Source: Intoshia linei (Eukaryota > Orthonectida > Rhopaluridae). From it: DNA of 39,437 nucleotides. Location of the stretch: positions 1 to 39,437 of the forward strand of contig LWCA01000216.1 of NCBI GenBank assembly GCA_001642005.1, read 5' to 3'. The notes below the pieces were generated by a model. It was given only the letters and a program-made list of their open reading frames with translations, ran no database searches and was not told where the DNA came from. Of the stretch, positions 1 to 11,507 are shown piece by piece; position 1 is the stretch's first letter; every line of letters begins with the position of its first letter. The position numbers and the translations under genes were made by a program.

Positions 1-95
1 ACGCAATTTTTAAATTTCAAATTTTCATTTTCAAAACATTTTGTATAAACTTTAATTAAATTTTAACACTACAGCAACGTATTTATAATATCAAA
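1..95 (-). repeat. R1 dispersed repeat, left-end fragment cut by window edge
   Basis: The first ~95 bases are a diverged reverse complement of 5343-5446. Both contain the blocks TTTCAAATTxTCATTTTCAA, AAACATTTT and ACTACAGCAA. The same block precedes the R1 copy near 20500-20580 in the same orientation as at 5365, so this is an inverted copy of the left end of that family. The rest lies outside the window. Confidence 0.6.
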
Positions 96-864
96 TAACT
101 TATTGTTTGAAAATGCCAAAAAGAAAAGTAACATTCACCAGAAAAAAGGTCAAAAGTATGAAGATGAGACGTCTCAATAAGATCATGATGTCAGAAATAG
201 GTTAGATAACAATTGTTTTTTTAATTAATCAAAGGTTTACCAACATTAAGTTATTCTCAACCCGATTTTTTGAGCGAAGCGCAGCGTGTTATGCAATTTT
301 GCTGTATACGAAATTTTTATTTGGAGGCTCTCTTTTACTGTGGGAGTCTCTTTTTCAAAAAATAATAACAGTTTACTTACAATTTTTATTGCAAATTTCA
401 AAATGAATACGTTAAATTTTTCATAACATATAGCAAATAGCACATTTCAAAATGACTTCATGATGAATACTTTAAAGAAAAAAAACAAAATATGGGTAAT
501 GGAATAAAATTAACTGCTAAAGATAAAAGTCTTTCACCATAGAGAAAAAAATTATAAAATATAAATAAAATATGTCTGATCTGATGATTTTTATTGAAAT
601 TAAATTACCCTGTGAAATATCACTTAACCCTGAGCCCTAAATTGAATTTGAAAACTCGAATTCTCAGGGGGAAAATAACGCAGTTGGCAACCCTGATTAA
701 TCATCATAATGTATTCATTCTGATATACATTTAGAAAAATTTTCAGTAGAATTATATAAAGTTATGATCTACGGTAATACATTTTTGTAGCCTTACTTTA
801 ATGGGATCGTAAAAGTGATTTGAACCATAATAGATTTAATTTTTAATGCTAAAATTAGATATAT

Positions 865-919
865 CCGCCCTCGGCAGAGCTAGGTGCTGTTTGTACAAAG
901 TACAAACCAGCCAAGCTAG
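865..919 (+). repeat. Helitron-like 3' terminus motif, copy 1
   Basis: Starts CCGCCCTCGGCAGAGCTAGG, then an interrupted palindrome (TTTGTAC, AAA, GTACAAA with partial pairing further out). It ends AAGCTAG directly before TTTT. A hairpin a few bases before a CTRR end abutting T is the hallmark of Helitron 3' ends. About nine copies occur in the window. No Rep/helicase gene is visible, so these would be non-autonomous. Confidence 0.5.
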
Positions 920-1257
920 TTTTCAGATATTTATCTTAATGATCAAAAACGCAAATTATTATTTTACTACCCAATATTTAGCAAATGACGAATAAAATAC
1001 TGGTAAACGTTAAAAAATGGATAATTATGTTGTTGAATTAAAAATCTAGTTTAAATTAAAACTGTAAAAATGATTGATAAGTGCTGAATCTGTGGATCAA
1101 TGAATGGGAAATTAAGTTTTGTGGATATTATTTAATTTACAATAGTATTTAGGCTGTAAGATTTAATCATTCCAGTTAAGATTATATGTAAAGACAAGTA
1201 TGACACTTAATTATTATAATTATAAAATATCCTTATATCTAATTAAAAAGTTTTAAA

Positions 1258-4200
1258 ATGAACTCAAATTCAAATATCAGAAAAAAACACTCTTCTGTAT
1301 TTATAATATAAATAAAATTATTAATACGTTTTTAGGTATCATTTGGAGGTTTAGCAAACAAAAGAAAATATGGAAGGAAAGGATCAATGGTTGAATTAAT
1401 TTTTGACTATTAATATAATTTTTTAGTATTCCCTAGTTAGTGATGATACTCAAAACATTGTTAAATCGAATCATAACACTTTAAGGAAACAAATCTCCAA
1501 GAGCACGTAAATAAATTTTTGGTCATAATAAACGTCTTCTAGAACCATGTTACAATACGTCAGTGTCGGTCGCAATTTGTTTAAATTATTAGAAGAAACT
1601 ATAAACGACGACAAGGCTGATTATGTAATAATAATAATAAAAATAATATACATATAAACTTTAATATTATAAATATACTACATTAGCAAAACCCAACTGT
1701 TGAAATATTAAATGATCCATGCTTTACTGAAGAACCGCATTCTTCAGATGATAAAATACCATATCTGCCTGTATTTTGTAGTATAACCAATGATAATGTA
1801 GACGATATTCCAAGGTAAACTAATTTTTATCTGCATTCCATCTACAATGTAGATTCAACCTACAATATTTAATATAAATTGTAATTATAATGCAAATAAA
1901 TTTAATTTTTTTAGAGAAATAATTTATCGCCAACTATGTATTGTTGATTGGTTTTTGGAAGCCATGAATCAGGTTTTGTCATTGTTACATAATTACAATA
2001 AATTAACAATATTAGGAACCTCCAAGTTTGAATGTAAACATTTTGAAATACTGGAATGTAGAGTTGAATTTATTAAAATATCATTAACATTATAATTCTT
2101 TAGTAATAAAGATATTGATTTTTTAAATATCCAATTTTGCAAAGAAATCGATCAAAAATGGAAATTGTTTTTATCTCAAGAACACAAGGAATTGAAAGTA
2201 TTAATAAATCTATCATTCATGAAGATTGATGATTTTTATTAATTTTTAATTTACGATTAATAATAATAATAAGAAAATAATTTAATTAATTTTTTTCCCA
2301 AAATCCCAGTCTTTTTCCAAGTCATTTTTATAATTATTGGTACTTTTTCTATTTGTTTGGTATAAACAAAATATATCCTTTTTCTAGATACCACCTAAAT
2401 TCAGTTTGATTCAGACGCTAAAAATGACTTGGAATGAGACTAAATATCTACATACCGGACCATATTTGCAATTTATATGCTTTAAAAAATTTATTTAAAA
2501 TTAATCATACTAACTTGTACTTAATAGAATAGAACCAATTCAAGAAACATACTGCAAAAATTTAGCAAGACTTTCCAAAAAACTAACAAATTTACAGATC
2601 TTTTGAAAAAAGCAAACCTTATATCACAAAGTTCAAAAGATTTAAATATGCCTAATAAACAATATAACTTAAGAAAATCTTTTTCAGGTATGTATTAATA
2701 TGTACCATAATAATGATAATGGGTACATTTTTCGAAAATTATCATGAAATTGATTTTCTCATGATGTGCCATTAAAAAATCTAGTTTTAAAGTTCTAACA
2801 TTAATATTTCATTTTGTATGTTTTTTAAACTACATTAAGCTTTTTAGTTTAAACTTTATAGCATTAATTCAAAATTTTTGTAACTATCGATTTCCAAATT
2901 TAATTTAAATGTAAATTTACTAAATTTTAATTTTATAATATTTGATTATATAAGATTAGTTTTTTTAATAAGCTAAAAAATATTCGTAAAAATTTATGCG
3001 AACCATAAAACATAGCTGTAACCCATTAGTGGTTCACATGAACCATATTCCCAATCACTGATAAATTATTCAATTATATTTAATTTAAATAGGATCTGAC
3101 AAAAATCAAAACAATGGAAGGAACTGTGAGAAATTTTCTAAATCTTCAGTAGTAACGGCAACTTCCAAAAGTACTAAAAAAGATTCAATGTTGAATAAGA
3201 ATAAAAAATTGAAAAATCCATTAATTGAATTGCCTTCCACTAAGAAAAGTGACTTGGCTTTGTTGATAAAAAAAAAATTTGAAAAAGTAGAGCGTGAAAA
3301 TTCATTGAACCTATATAGTGAATTTAACAAATGGGACGCGTAATTAAATGATTGAATAATGTAAATTAGTTAAGTTAAGCCATAATTTAAAATAATTATG
3401 TACCCTATTAGTACACTGGTCCTGCAATTCTTCCTTTTTATCAAATAATAGATCAAATATATGTCAGAGTCATGAAACATCAACAGGGACCCTGAACAGA
3501 TGAAAATTATCGCTCCCGATCTATAAATTAAGCTTTAATTTAACTGAATTTAATCAGTATACTTCAAAAAAAATTATATTAATGGATCCAGGAAGGTGTT
3601 AACCTTAAACTCATGTTGTTAAAATATAGGGTAATTTACTTAAAAAATGCTTGGTATAATCAATATAACTTTTTAATGTAAGATAATTTTGACGTAATTA
3701 AGAAATTTTCCATAATTACATATTATTTTAGAATAGTATGCCCGTCATATGACCCCTATTTGTTTCTTCGTGGCCCTACCGAAAGTGTCATCTTTAATAG
3801 ATTTGGATACAGAATATATAAAAGAATATCAGTAGTTTTTCAAATTGATCCGTCCAATGTTTTCGACAATTTGTACCAATGACCCAGAGCCGAACCTACA
3901 ATGCTCGAGCTCCCTGACAATTAAAAATAAGCCACTGAAAAGTTTTTACAGACAATATGTAATGCAATATACTTCTTAGTCACCTCGCCACGGGTCTGGG
4001 CTTGACAGTTAAGATATTGACGAATAAAATATTTTTATATGCTCTATTGGCAAGATGGTGTTTCCATTTTACAAATATTTTGGCGAGTCCATGATTACCG
4101 TAGGTTCGACTTTTCGTTACATTTCCCATTTGCGAAATAAAAGTGCACGGTTAATTTCATCCAAACCTTGTTATTGTCTCATTTGCCTATAAAAAACACT

Positions 4201-4988
4201 GACCACGTTTTTACTAGTGGTGAGATTAGTCGTATATCTCAGTTGTACCAGCATTAGTCGATGTCAAATCTAAGTCAATGATATATGATAATTTGTAAAA
4301 TATCACCGGTGTATTTTGTATTGATTTGTAATTCGCGGGTCGGATAGAATTCAATTTGTGGCCGTAGTTTGGTGGCCACTGCTTTAGAGTATATTGTTTA
4401 CTCTACACGGCCATATTCTACCAACGGTCGTTTTGAATATATACTATTTGCATTAATATTAATTCTATAATAGTGAAAAACTCCGTGTTTTATCTTGTCG
4501 TATAAATCACATAAGAACACATTACATTGATTTTAACAAAGCAGTGGAACATATGAAACGCAAATCAGATTTAAATGAAAAAATAAGCTTAGCCTCACAA
4601 TCCTGCGAAACCCACGAAAAATGGTAATATCAATAAAATTGTAATGTAATTTTGTACATTTAGGTTTCTAAATTTAATAAAAACCTTGAAAAAATACAGT
4701 AAAGACACTAGATTTGAAAGTATTTTGGAATGTCTAAATAAATATGCTAAAGTAATCTTCAACATAATTTCAATCTTAAAAACAAAATTTTAGATTGGTT
4801 CTCAAGTAAATATAAACATTTACAGACTAGATAGAATAATTTCTCTAATGCCCATTTGGCAACTGTTTATGCCAGATGTTATTTCAAGTTTTTATTTTTG
4901 TTCTGAAAACATTATGAATCTACCAAAGAAAGACATTGATGAAACTCTAAATAAAAAATATATTCAATTTATAAACCAAGCTGAGTAA
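1258..4988 (+). CDS. Unrecognised spliced protein-coding gene, ~472 aa
   Basis: I do not recognise the family. Exons inferred from frame, GT/AG sites and phase: 1258-1296, 1336-1389, 1427-1506, 1543-1624, 1687-1814, 1915-1972, 2016-2057, 2104-2197, 2528-2687, 3093-3339, 4474-4623, 4664-4751, 4794-4988. The product begins MNSNSNIRKKHSS and has a basic N-terminus. A conserved-looking block, YRQLCIVDWFLEAMN, is in exon 6. A Lys/Ser/Asn-rich middle includes KKKFEKVEREN in exon 10. The helical C-terminal part includes NINIYRLDRIISLMPIWQLF in exon 13, and the stop is at 4986. Twelve junctions keep frame except exon 7 to 8: exon 7 ends in phase 0 but exon 8 is open only if two bases are carried in. 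So exon 7 may be mis-ended, or skipped using a donor near 1977 or 1983. If the 3340 donor is not used, the frame stops at 3341-3343, giving a shorter product, and 4474-4988 could then be a separate gene starting at ATG 4553. No membrane segment or catalytic motif is seen. Confidence 0.65.
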
Positions 4989-5011
4989 TTTATTTTCTAC
5001 ATTTTGTTTAT

Positions 5012-5017
5012 AATAAA
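5012..5017 (+). promoter_or_regulatory. poly(A) signal of the 1258-4988 gene
   Basis: AATAAA lies 23 bases after the stop codon ending at 4988. It supports 4988 as the true 3' end of the transcript and suggests a very short 3' UTR. Confidence 0.5.
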
Positions 5018-5020
5018 TTT

Positions 5021-5292
5021 TTATTCCAATAATTCCAATTGTTTCTTTTCTAACCCATTTCCTAAAATAATTTCAACCATTTTAAGAGCACATGGTTTAA
5101 TTCAAATTTCTCCAATTCTGTGAGGCTTTTTTTGTTTGGCTATTTGTAATGATACTACATATGATGCTTCAACAACATTTTCCTTTAATTTAAAATATGA
5201 TCCAGAATCTATTTTTTCCTTTTTTAAATTATGACCACAATATTCAAAATAGCTTGAGTCTTTGCTCTTGTTTGATTTGAGTTTTTGTCATT
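5021..5292 (-). pseudogene. hAT-type transposase fragment (ZBED5/FAM200-like), decayed
   Basis: Read on the minus strand from about 5251, one frame gives ASYVVSLQIAKQKKPHRIGE, then an in-frame TGA (5102-5104), then IKPCALKMVEIILGNG and a TAA at 5021. This is the block before the catalytic core of hAT transposases of the ZBED5/FAM200/SCAND3 kind, where the usual pattern is ASYxVxxxIAKxxKPHTIGE followed by LIKPC...ExxLG. A frameshift near 5251 separates an upstream basic stretch starting at ATG 5292. One internal stop, one frameshift and no catalytic domain make it a dead relic. A second relic of the same family, covering other domains, sits at 38910-39437. Confidence 0.7.
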
Positions 5293-5364
5293 TTATGTTA
5301 AATTTGAAACAATTAAAAGTAAAAAAAATAACACGTTTATAAGTTAGTATCAAAATTGAAATTT

Positions 5365-5845
5365 TATAAATTCCTTGCTGTAGTATTATAATTTAAATTT
5401 TATATAAAATGTTTTGAAAATGAGAATTTGAAATTTATATATTGCGTAGCAATGAAAAAAATTACGAAGGAATGAATTATATAGATTTTTACCCATATTT
5501 CTTTATTGGAAATGTGTAGAGGTTCAACGTACATTTTTTGAAATTGTAGGATCCATATTTACATTTTCAATTTTTATTTTAATCGAAATATTTGAAAAAT
5601 ATTGGTTGATAATATATTAAAAATTATTTTTCACCGGGAATGCGTAGATTTCTGTGGTTGAAATTTTGTATTTATATCAACTGGAATAAGCTCTATCAGA
5701 ATAATCTTTTTTTTAAATTTTCGGACAGTTAATTATTTCACATTTTTTGTTTTACATTGTTGATAAAATATTTCGGAAAAAAATATATGTGGATAACACA
5801 CACAAACAGATATTGCGTAGCATATTATATAAGTCAGGATGGATA
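5365..5845 (+). repeat. R1 dispersed repeat, internally deleted copy
   Basis: Shares with 20500-21353 and 18995-19650 the blocks ACCCATATTTCTTTATTGGA, TATTGGTTGATAATATATTA, TTTTTCACCGGGAATGCGTA and AACTGGAATAA. The right end reads ACACACACAAACAGATATTG then CGTAGCATATTATATAAGT, as at 21310-21353. Compared with the 20.5 kb copy it lacks about 370 internal bases after GGAAAAAAATATATG. ATATTGCGTAGCA occurs at both 5438-5450 and 5811-5823. I see no coding capacity; open frames here, such as 5747-6034, are chance. Confidence 0.7.
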
Positions 5846-6346
5846 ATAACTGAACTTCTTTTTTTAATTTTGAAAATTAACTTTGGTTTACAAATTTTTT
5901 TTTTAATTTTCAATTTTCCCCCTCAAAATAGTAAAATTCCCCTTTTTGAGAACCACTGCCATGATGTACATACTTATGTATGTGATAATTTTAAACTTAA
6001 CCCTGTTAGGAATATTTGTTATTTTAAAATATGATTTGTTGTAAAATTTAAAATAAGCTGTGGAATTGCATTATTTATTACACCACATGTCATTTTTGAA
6101 TAATGTATAGTTTCTAGATACTTTAATCTATTAACTTAATAATTAAGGCTAAATTACACAAGAAATATTGATTGAAATTGTGATTTTATAAATTATTGAT
6201 ATTATCTATCTCACGAGTACTTGCGATCAAAGTTGCCAGATTAAAAAGCAAGCTGCGATAGATTCTCAAAGAGTTAAACAATAATGTAACCATAATAAAT
6301 TAAAATTTAATATATAATAACATTATGAACGATAATATACAAATTT
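5846..6346. other. Non-coding gap with hAT terminus scrap
   Basis: No gene seen. Around 5940-5958 the sequence ends TTTTTGAGAACCACTG, which is like the terminal inverted repeat CAGTGGTTCTTAACC of the hAT element starting at 38365. The rest is AT-rich sequence with no recognisable feature. Confidence 0.4.
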
Positions 6347-7684
6347 TTATTTGGAAACAACATGTAAAATTTTATCGGCTAGCTGCAGATAATAAAAAGT
6401 CTGTGCTATTCCAAATAGTGGTGCAATGACGATACATCTATGAATTTATAAACCTTTATATACTTTTAAATAACCTGGCTAAACCGCCTTTAAAAAAAAC
6501 TGGAATTTTTTCATATTTATATAATTTTCTAAATTAAATATTAATAAAGAAATTCCATTTAAATACATAAAACAATCTCGTATGCCTGTATAAGAATATT
6601 CTCCCTTCTTTTTTGTCAAGGTTTGCAATCTAGTTTTAACAACTATTTTGTAATAAAATGTGTATATTATAATATAATTTATTAATACCGTCTAAAGGGT
6701 TGGCAATGAGAGCGGATACACATCCAGCTGTGCACCCTGATATAAATGACCAATAAAAGGGGGATTTTTTTGTTTTTTCATTATATTTCTAAATTACAGT
6801 TTAAATAAATCATTTAATGGTTAATATTATTAATTTTACCAGTAAATTCATTTGTGCAAAAAAAGGAAAATAAATGGCTGAAAATAGAACGTCTCTTAGA
6901 GCAGTAATTCTGAATCCCTTGTAAATACCAAAAAAACCACGTTTTTTTAATAAATCAATTGCAATTTGTCGAGCGTAAAGTTTTTTATGGTTTCGACTTC
7001 CTTGTCCATTTACTAAACAGTAAATGTACATTTCACAATTATTTCATGTATAATATGACAAAAACCAACTTTTTCGATCGGCATCCTGAAGTTGAATTTT
7101 CAACAACTCCATTGGAGTTGTAACTATTATTTGGCATAAACCAGCTAAAGCACCAGACAAGACACCGCACGGAATTTTATAATCTTTGATTCTAAAATAT
7201 TCATGTTATATTAATACATTACTGTCTTACTATATATCTCACTCGGAATAAAATAAAAATTTACCTAGATTTAAAAAAATAATTACGAAATGTATCATTT
7301 GCAACCAATTTAATGGCTTTCTCGGGCGCTATAAATATTGCATTCACGCAATAACCTAATTAATTAAATTACAAATAAATTACATTTCATTTACCTCTAT
7401 ACAATCCTACCATTTTTTCAGTTTTAAATGTTTTGTACAAGCAATCAAACCTGTATAACATAAATTTAAGTTAAAATATATTTTACACATTCTTGTATGC
7501 ACTTGATCCCGCGTTTTGATTTTGAATTCTGGTTTTAGCTAAATCCAATGGAAAAACACATGTCACTCCAACGATTCCAGCAATACCGCCATTCAAAACC
7601 TTCAATAGTACTCTAATAATTTAACCATTTACGTTATACATTTATATGCATTTATACGGATTAAAAATTACGGATGATGTGCAT
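6347..7684 (-). CDS. Mitochondrial carrier, glutamate-carrier type (SLC25A18/A22-like), 299 aa
   Basis: Inner-membrane transporter with three ~100-residue repeats. Exons in transcript order: 7672-7684, 7487-7610, 7395-7450, 7265-7355, 7070-7191, 6840-7012, 6689-6788, 6567-6642, 6475-6528, 6347-6437. Repeat signatures: repeat 1 has [13 protein letters not shown]; repeat 2 has [14 protein letters not shown]; repeat 3 has [13 protein letters not shown]. Further family blocks are [51 protein letters not shown] and [17 protein letters not shown]. The mix of LAKTR in repeat 1, [11 protein letters not shown] in repeat 2 and APLFGIAQ near the end matches mitochondrial glutamate carriers, which import glutamate with a proton. 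The aspartate/glutamate carriers (SLC25A12/13) would carry a long EF-hand N-terminus that is absent here. The start is the least certain part: a 13-nt first exon (MHII...) joined through a tandem AG acceptor at 7611-7614. The AATAAA at 6346-6351 overlaps the TAA stop. Confidence 0.9.
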
Positions 7685-7689
7685 TTTGA

Positions 7690-8320
7690 CTCTTGTTTAA
7701 CATGCTTCAATTTTCAATATTTGTCAAAATAAAGATTATAGGATTGGGTTTATTTGATAAAAATTTAATATAAAGGTTGTGTACATTTACATTATTCGTG
7801 TTAAAATACTTTTGATGGAATTTTGTTGCAAACTAGTAAACTGTTCTAAATAAATGTAATATTGTATACATTGCAGTTATAGTTATTCCCAGTTTTCTGG
7901 TTTATTTGTGGGTAGTTTTATAGATCTTTTAATTACTTAGATTATTCAAGTTTACAGTTTAAGTTAATAATTAAATTTAATTCATTAGAGAAGTTAAAAA
8001 TGTTCTACTATATTTAGACTACATTTTAATTATACGTATAACTTAAATGCTGCAGTGTTTTATTGCCTTAAATTGTAATTTCGAAATTTGAATATGCATT
8101 TTTATCAGTTGTATCAACGTTGGTTTTGTATTTATATTATAACAATTGGAACTATATTATAAAAATTTTAAAACTGATTTATTGTCATGTATAATACATT
8201 ATATTGAAATTTGTAGATATTTTATAAATCATACGATATTCCTTATGTGAATTGAATTACACTGTAGTACAAAGTTTATCAGCTGAAAGATTACTACTGT
8301 TTAATTAATAAAATCTACGT
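7690..8320. other. Intergenic, upstream of the carrier
   Basis: AT-rich sequence with no convincing exon, RNA gene or repeat terminus recognised. It would contain the promoter of the carrier gene (start 7684, minus strand), but no specific promoter element can be identified by eye. Confidence 0.3.
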
Positions 8321-8324
8321 AAAA

Positions 8325-8760
8325 AATTTTATCTAGCTCAACTGGAATAAGGATATAACTGTTTCAGAACAATATTTTTTTTGTTTCTAGGATATTAATT
8401 ATAATTAATAGTAATTAACAGTAATTAACACATAAGACTTATGATAAGTGCTTATTTTATGTTTTTTATTTTACTGTTAATGAATTGTTATGCTGACCAT
8501 TAAGGTTTAACTTCATGATTTTTACCACATCTGTATTAGATGTGGTCTTTTTTTAAATTATAAGGCAATTAGTTTTTCCATTTTTCAAAATAATGGGTAA
8601 TTTGTGGTTTAGATGTGAAGATACAAATTTTTGAGGTTGCAATTTATAATAGCGCTCTCGATTTTAAATTCGTATCAGATGTATATTTCTTTTTAATTCT
8701 AAAATAACTTTTATTTAATAATTTAAGTGCCCTTTTTGTTTTTTGTCAAGTTAAAGTTCT
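8325..8760 (+). repeat. Degenerate R1-related repeat
   Basis: Contains the R1 block AACTGGAATAAGGATATAAC followed by CAGAACAATATTT, and further on GGGTAATTTGTGGTTTAGAT then GTGAAGATACAAATTTTTGA. These correspond to the internal degenerate tandem units seen at 19370-19540 and 21040-21240. Diverged and without coding potential. Confidence 0.5.
8524..8554 (+). other. Perfect hairpin followed by a T-run
   Basis: ACCACATCT (8524-8532), loop GTATT, AGATGTGGT (8538-8546), then C and a run of T. The 9-bp stem is perfect. The shape resembles a small structured RNA end or Pol III stop, or a repeat palindrome. It lies inside a degenerate repeat with no flanking gene, so no function is assigned. Confidence 0.35.
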
Positions 8761-8849
8761 GCAATGTTAAGAGTACAGGGTTTGATCAACGTTTCCGATG
8801 GTATGATGCTTTTTTTGTTTAGAAAACAGGTAAGAAACATGATATTATG

Positions 8850-9095
8850 CCTCTACAATTTTGTTACATTGAGAAGAAATGATAAATTGTCAACTGTTCC
8901 ACCTATATTGAAACGTCTTATTTTTTGAGCGATAACTTTAACACTGTCAATGAGGTTTAAGTTTATTATATTCTCATAATTACGTAGGAGGTTTGGATTT
9001 TTGCTATTATTGCATAAAACGCCGAAAAGTAAATGCACTGAGGTTTTTCGGTTTCATCTCCATCATTACGACAGGTAAAACAAAATTGTAGGTAA
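8850..9095 (-). pseudogene. Probable non-LTR retrotransposon 3' fragment
   Basis: Minus-strand reading gives FCFTCRNDGDETE followed by a region with ...QC and, one frame over, HLLFGVLCNNS and NLIDSVKVIAQKIRRFNI. C-x2-C-x-x-x-G-D-E-T followed by H-L-L-F...C recalls the Cys-rich motif at the C-terminus of many LINE reverse-transcriptase ORFs. A frameshift splits it and no RT domain is seen upstream, so it is a 5'-truncated, broken fragment. Identification rests on a short motif only. Confidence 0.35.
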
Positions 9096-9394
9096 TTTTT
9101 ATTTCATTGTCATCTTTTAGACATCCTTAGAAAAGGTTAAAAACTCTATGATAATTTATATATTAAAATACATAATTTGTATACCATAAAAAATTTGAAA
9201 ATATAAAATTAATTTGATTATTAAATACTTTAATGATTGTGAATAAATTCTATGAGCGTTAATTATTAACTTAACTTAATAAGTATTACCAAGATGAAAT
9301 TATGTCTTACATTGAAATCTTTTTGTTGATAATAAAAATATCAACTATGTAATTTCACTCATTTAGAAAAATAATTAATTATTTTATATATGTA

Positions 9395-9462
9395 ATTAAA
9401 AAAAATGAAAATAGCTCTGTGCACCCAAAAATTGATTATGCACCCCCGGTTAAGAACCACTG
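9395..9462 (-). mobile_element. hAT terminus fragment
   Basis: Ends GGTTAAGAACCACTG at 9462, whose complement CAGTGGTTCTTAACC matches the terminus at 38365. Adjacent bases (TATGCACCCC) are also shared with 38410-38430 (ATGCACCCC). A partner end was not found nearby, so this is a solo end or a degraded MITE. Confidence 0.55.
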
Positions 9463-10636
9463 CTCTAAGGTGTCGCGAACTGTAAAATTAAAAAATTTAG
9501 AATTATGATTTTGAAGATAACTTTTGTTAGAATTCGTGAATCAAGAAAAAAATGACCTTTTACTACTTATTTTGATAAAATCTAATTGATTTAAGCTAGA
9601 TTAAATTAGATTTTTCTAGTGATTGTGCCCTGGAAAAAACCGGGACAAAATTACCTGAAAATTAAATTTCCCGGTATTTTTACGATTTCCCATAAAAAAT
9701 TGAGACATACCTGTATTTGATTTATGTTTGTTATTACTATGAAAATATGATTATATTTAATATATAAAATTTACCATTTCAAAAATCCCACCACTAATAA
9801 AATTTAATCAAAAATACGATTTTACGAAATCTTATGAAAAAAATCCACTTCATCAAACCATAACTAAAAAATCTAATTTTCCAGCCCTTAATGAAAAAAT
9901 ATCATTTTTCTAATATTTTTTTAAAAACCTCTTATTCCAACCACAAATTACTAAAGCTTAAGGGAATTATCCTTTTTTTCGAATATTATTTTGAAAAATA
10001 TTATTAGTTGTTACGAACTTGAACGCTATCATCAAGATTGTTAAAATTAAAGGAAGCCCTTATGACCGTTCAACCTATTATATATGAACAACTCAATATA
10101 TAATGAAAGAAATTTCTCTACTGCTTCTAATTTCGTTACAAAACCTAGAACGCGTTTTAAAGACGAATCTATCAATATTATGTGTGTTTTGAAACACTTT
10201 TTCAACAATCTAAAATAAATAAATTTTTTTCTAATTAAATTTGTAAATTTCAATTTAGATTCGTGTTATTTCATTAATTAAATTTCGTTTATAAAATTAA
10301 TTACAGTTTCTAAAATTTTTAATGCTTCTATATTATATATGAATAAAAATTTTTTATTTCTCCAAATTAAAATTTTAAATTTAAATTAAAAATTAAATTT
10401 CCCGGTTCTCGACTATTGTCATTTCCCGGGAAATCACAATAACTATATTTTTCAGTTTCAATGTGATTCAAACGGTTAAAACAAGACATATAGTTATACA
10501 ATTATATTATATTAATTATATTATATAATAAAAAACGGATAATTATACATTCAATTATATTTTTTTAAAGCGTTTTTTTACTATCTACTTTTCAGTTTTC
10601 TGGAATAAAACTTTTATATGACAATATATACAAGCT

Positions 10637-10688
10637 TCCCCTCGACAAGGCTACCTACTGTTTGCATTTCTTTTAAACAGACAAGCTA
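10637..10688 (+). repeat. Helitron-like 3' terminus motif, copy 2
   Basis: CCCCTCGACAAGGCTACCTA, then CTGTTTGCATTTCTTTTAAACAG forms the interrupted palindrome (CTGTTT...AAACAG). It ends ACAAGCTAG directly before TTTG. Same layout as copy 1 with a diverged stem. Confidence 0.45.
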
Positions 10689-10938
10689 GTTTGTGTAATA
10701 AATCCTTCAGTTTTACTTCTTTCTTTCTTTTGTTTGCTTTACAAATACCACTACTCACCAAGAGTATACTGAATCACTATACTATAAAGTTTATAGTATA
10801 AACGACTGATTCATGAGACATTAAATCAGTTTTTTTTCAGCCTGTGCGCCCCAGTCAATTTAAGTGACAATATCAATAAAATGACTATATAATTGTATAT
10901 TATAACTACATATAATAATGTAGTTTGATTTTTACTAG

Positions 10939-10993
10939 ACTAGACTTGACCAGATTACTTCGTACAAAAAGTACCTAGCTCTCCTGAGGGCGG
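10939..10993 (-). repeat. Helitron-like 3' terminus motif, copy 3
   Basis: On the minus strand it starts CCGCCCTCAGGAGAGCTAGG, continues through TTTTTGTACGAAGTA, and ends AAGTCTAG before T. Inverted relative to copy 2, 250 bp away. Confidence 0.45.
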
Positions 10994-11507
10994 ATTTTTT
11001 AATGATACCAAAAAAATAATCCACATATCATATATGGCAGTAATAAAATTAAATAAAATTCACCTTTAACAACTAGTCCATGGTTCGCTTAATCTGTCGC
11101 TACATTATGATAAAAGCTATTTTTGCCCAAGAATGAGTAAATTTGTGAGGTTGATATTTTTTTGTCTAGAATCTATATCATGAATGGGTCCCAGAATGGG
11201 TTCCCTAACTTATTTGGTTTACCAACCCCTTTTGAGAAATATATTTTTTCAAAGCCCCCAATCGCCCACTTTGATCTAGATCAACTGGAATAATTGTTAT
11301 TTTTAATATATAAAAAATTTAAATTATTTCAGCACGTCTAATTATAATTAATATTAATTATTAGTCCAATAAAAATATATTTTTGAACTAGCCACTTTAC
11401 TACATACATAAATTTAATAAAATAACATTTCGTAAATCAAAATAGAAAATAAATTAAACATAAGATCCAATTTATATAAATTTCTAATTGTAATGAATAA
11501 AAAACAT

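Larger units (their letters stand above)
9470..11400. other. Repeat-rich intergenic DNA, no gene seen
   Basis: Extremely AT-rich. Contains two Helitron-like termini (10637-10688 plus, 10939-10993 minus), an R1-like scrap at 11275-11300 (GATCTAGATCAACTGGAATA) and a dense A/T stretch around 10490-10560. The open frame at 10047-10253 (minus) has no conserved features and is taken as chance. Confidence 0.4.

Noticed and set aside
113-205. Short basic ORF MPKRKVTFTRKKVKSMKMRR...
   Set aside because: Only 30 codons. Its GT at 203 would join the 1336 exon in the wrong phase. A better start with matching phase exists at 1258, so it is not used as a first exon.
4553-4988. Separate three-exon gene starting at ATG 4553
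   Set aside because: The frame is open upstream to an acceptor at 4473 whose phase fits the donor at 3340. Joining to the preceding gene is the simpler model. Kept as an alternative in the gene entry.
1-5446. A single 5.4-kb transposon bounded by inverted repeats and carrying the 1258-4988 gene
   Set aside because: The inverted ends belong to the dispersed R1 family, which also has this sequence near 20500 followed by other R1 parts. So they are independent repeat copies, not termini of one element.
5747-6034. 95-codon plus-strand ORF
   Set aside because: Lies within the right end of an R1 repeat and a hAT scrap; no conserved composition or splice context.
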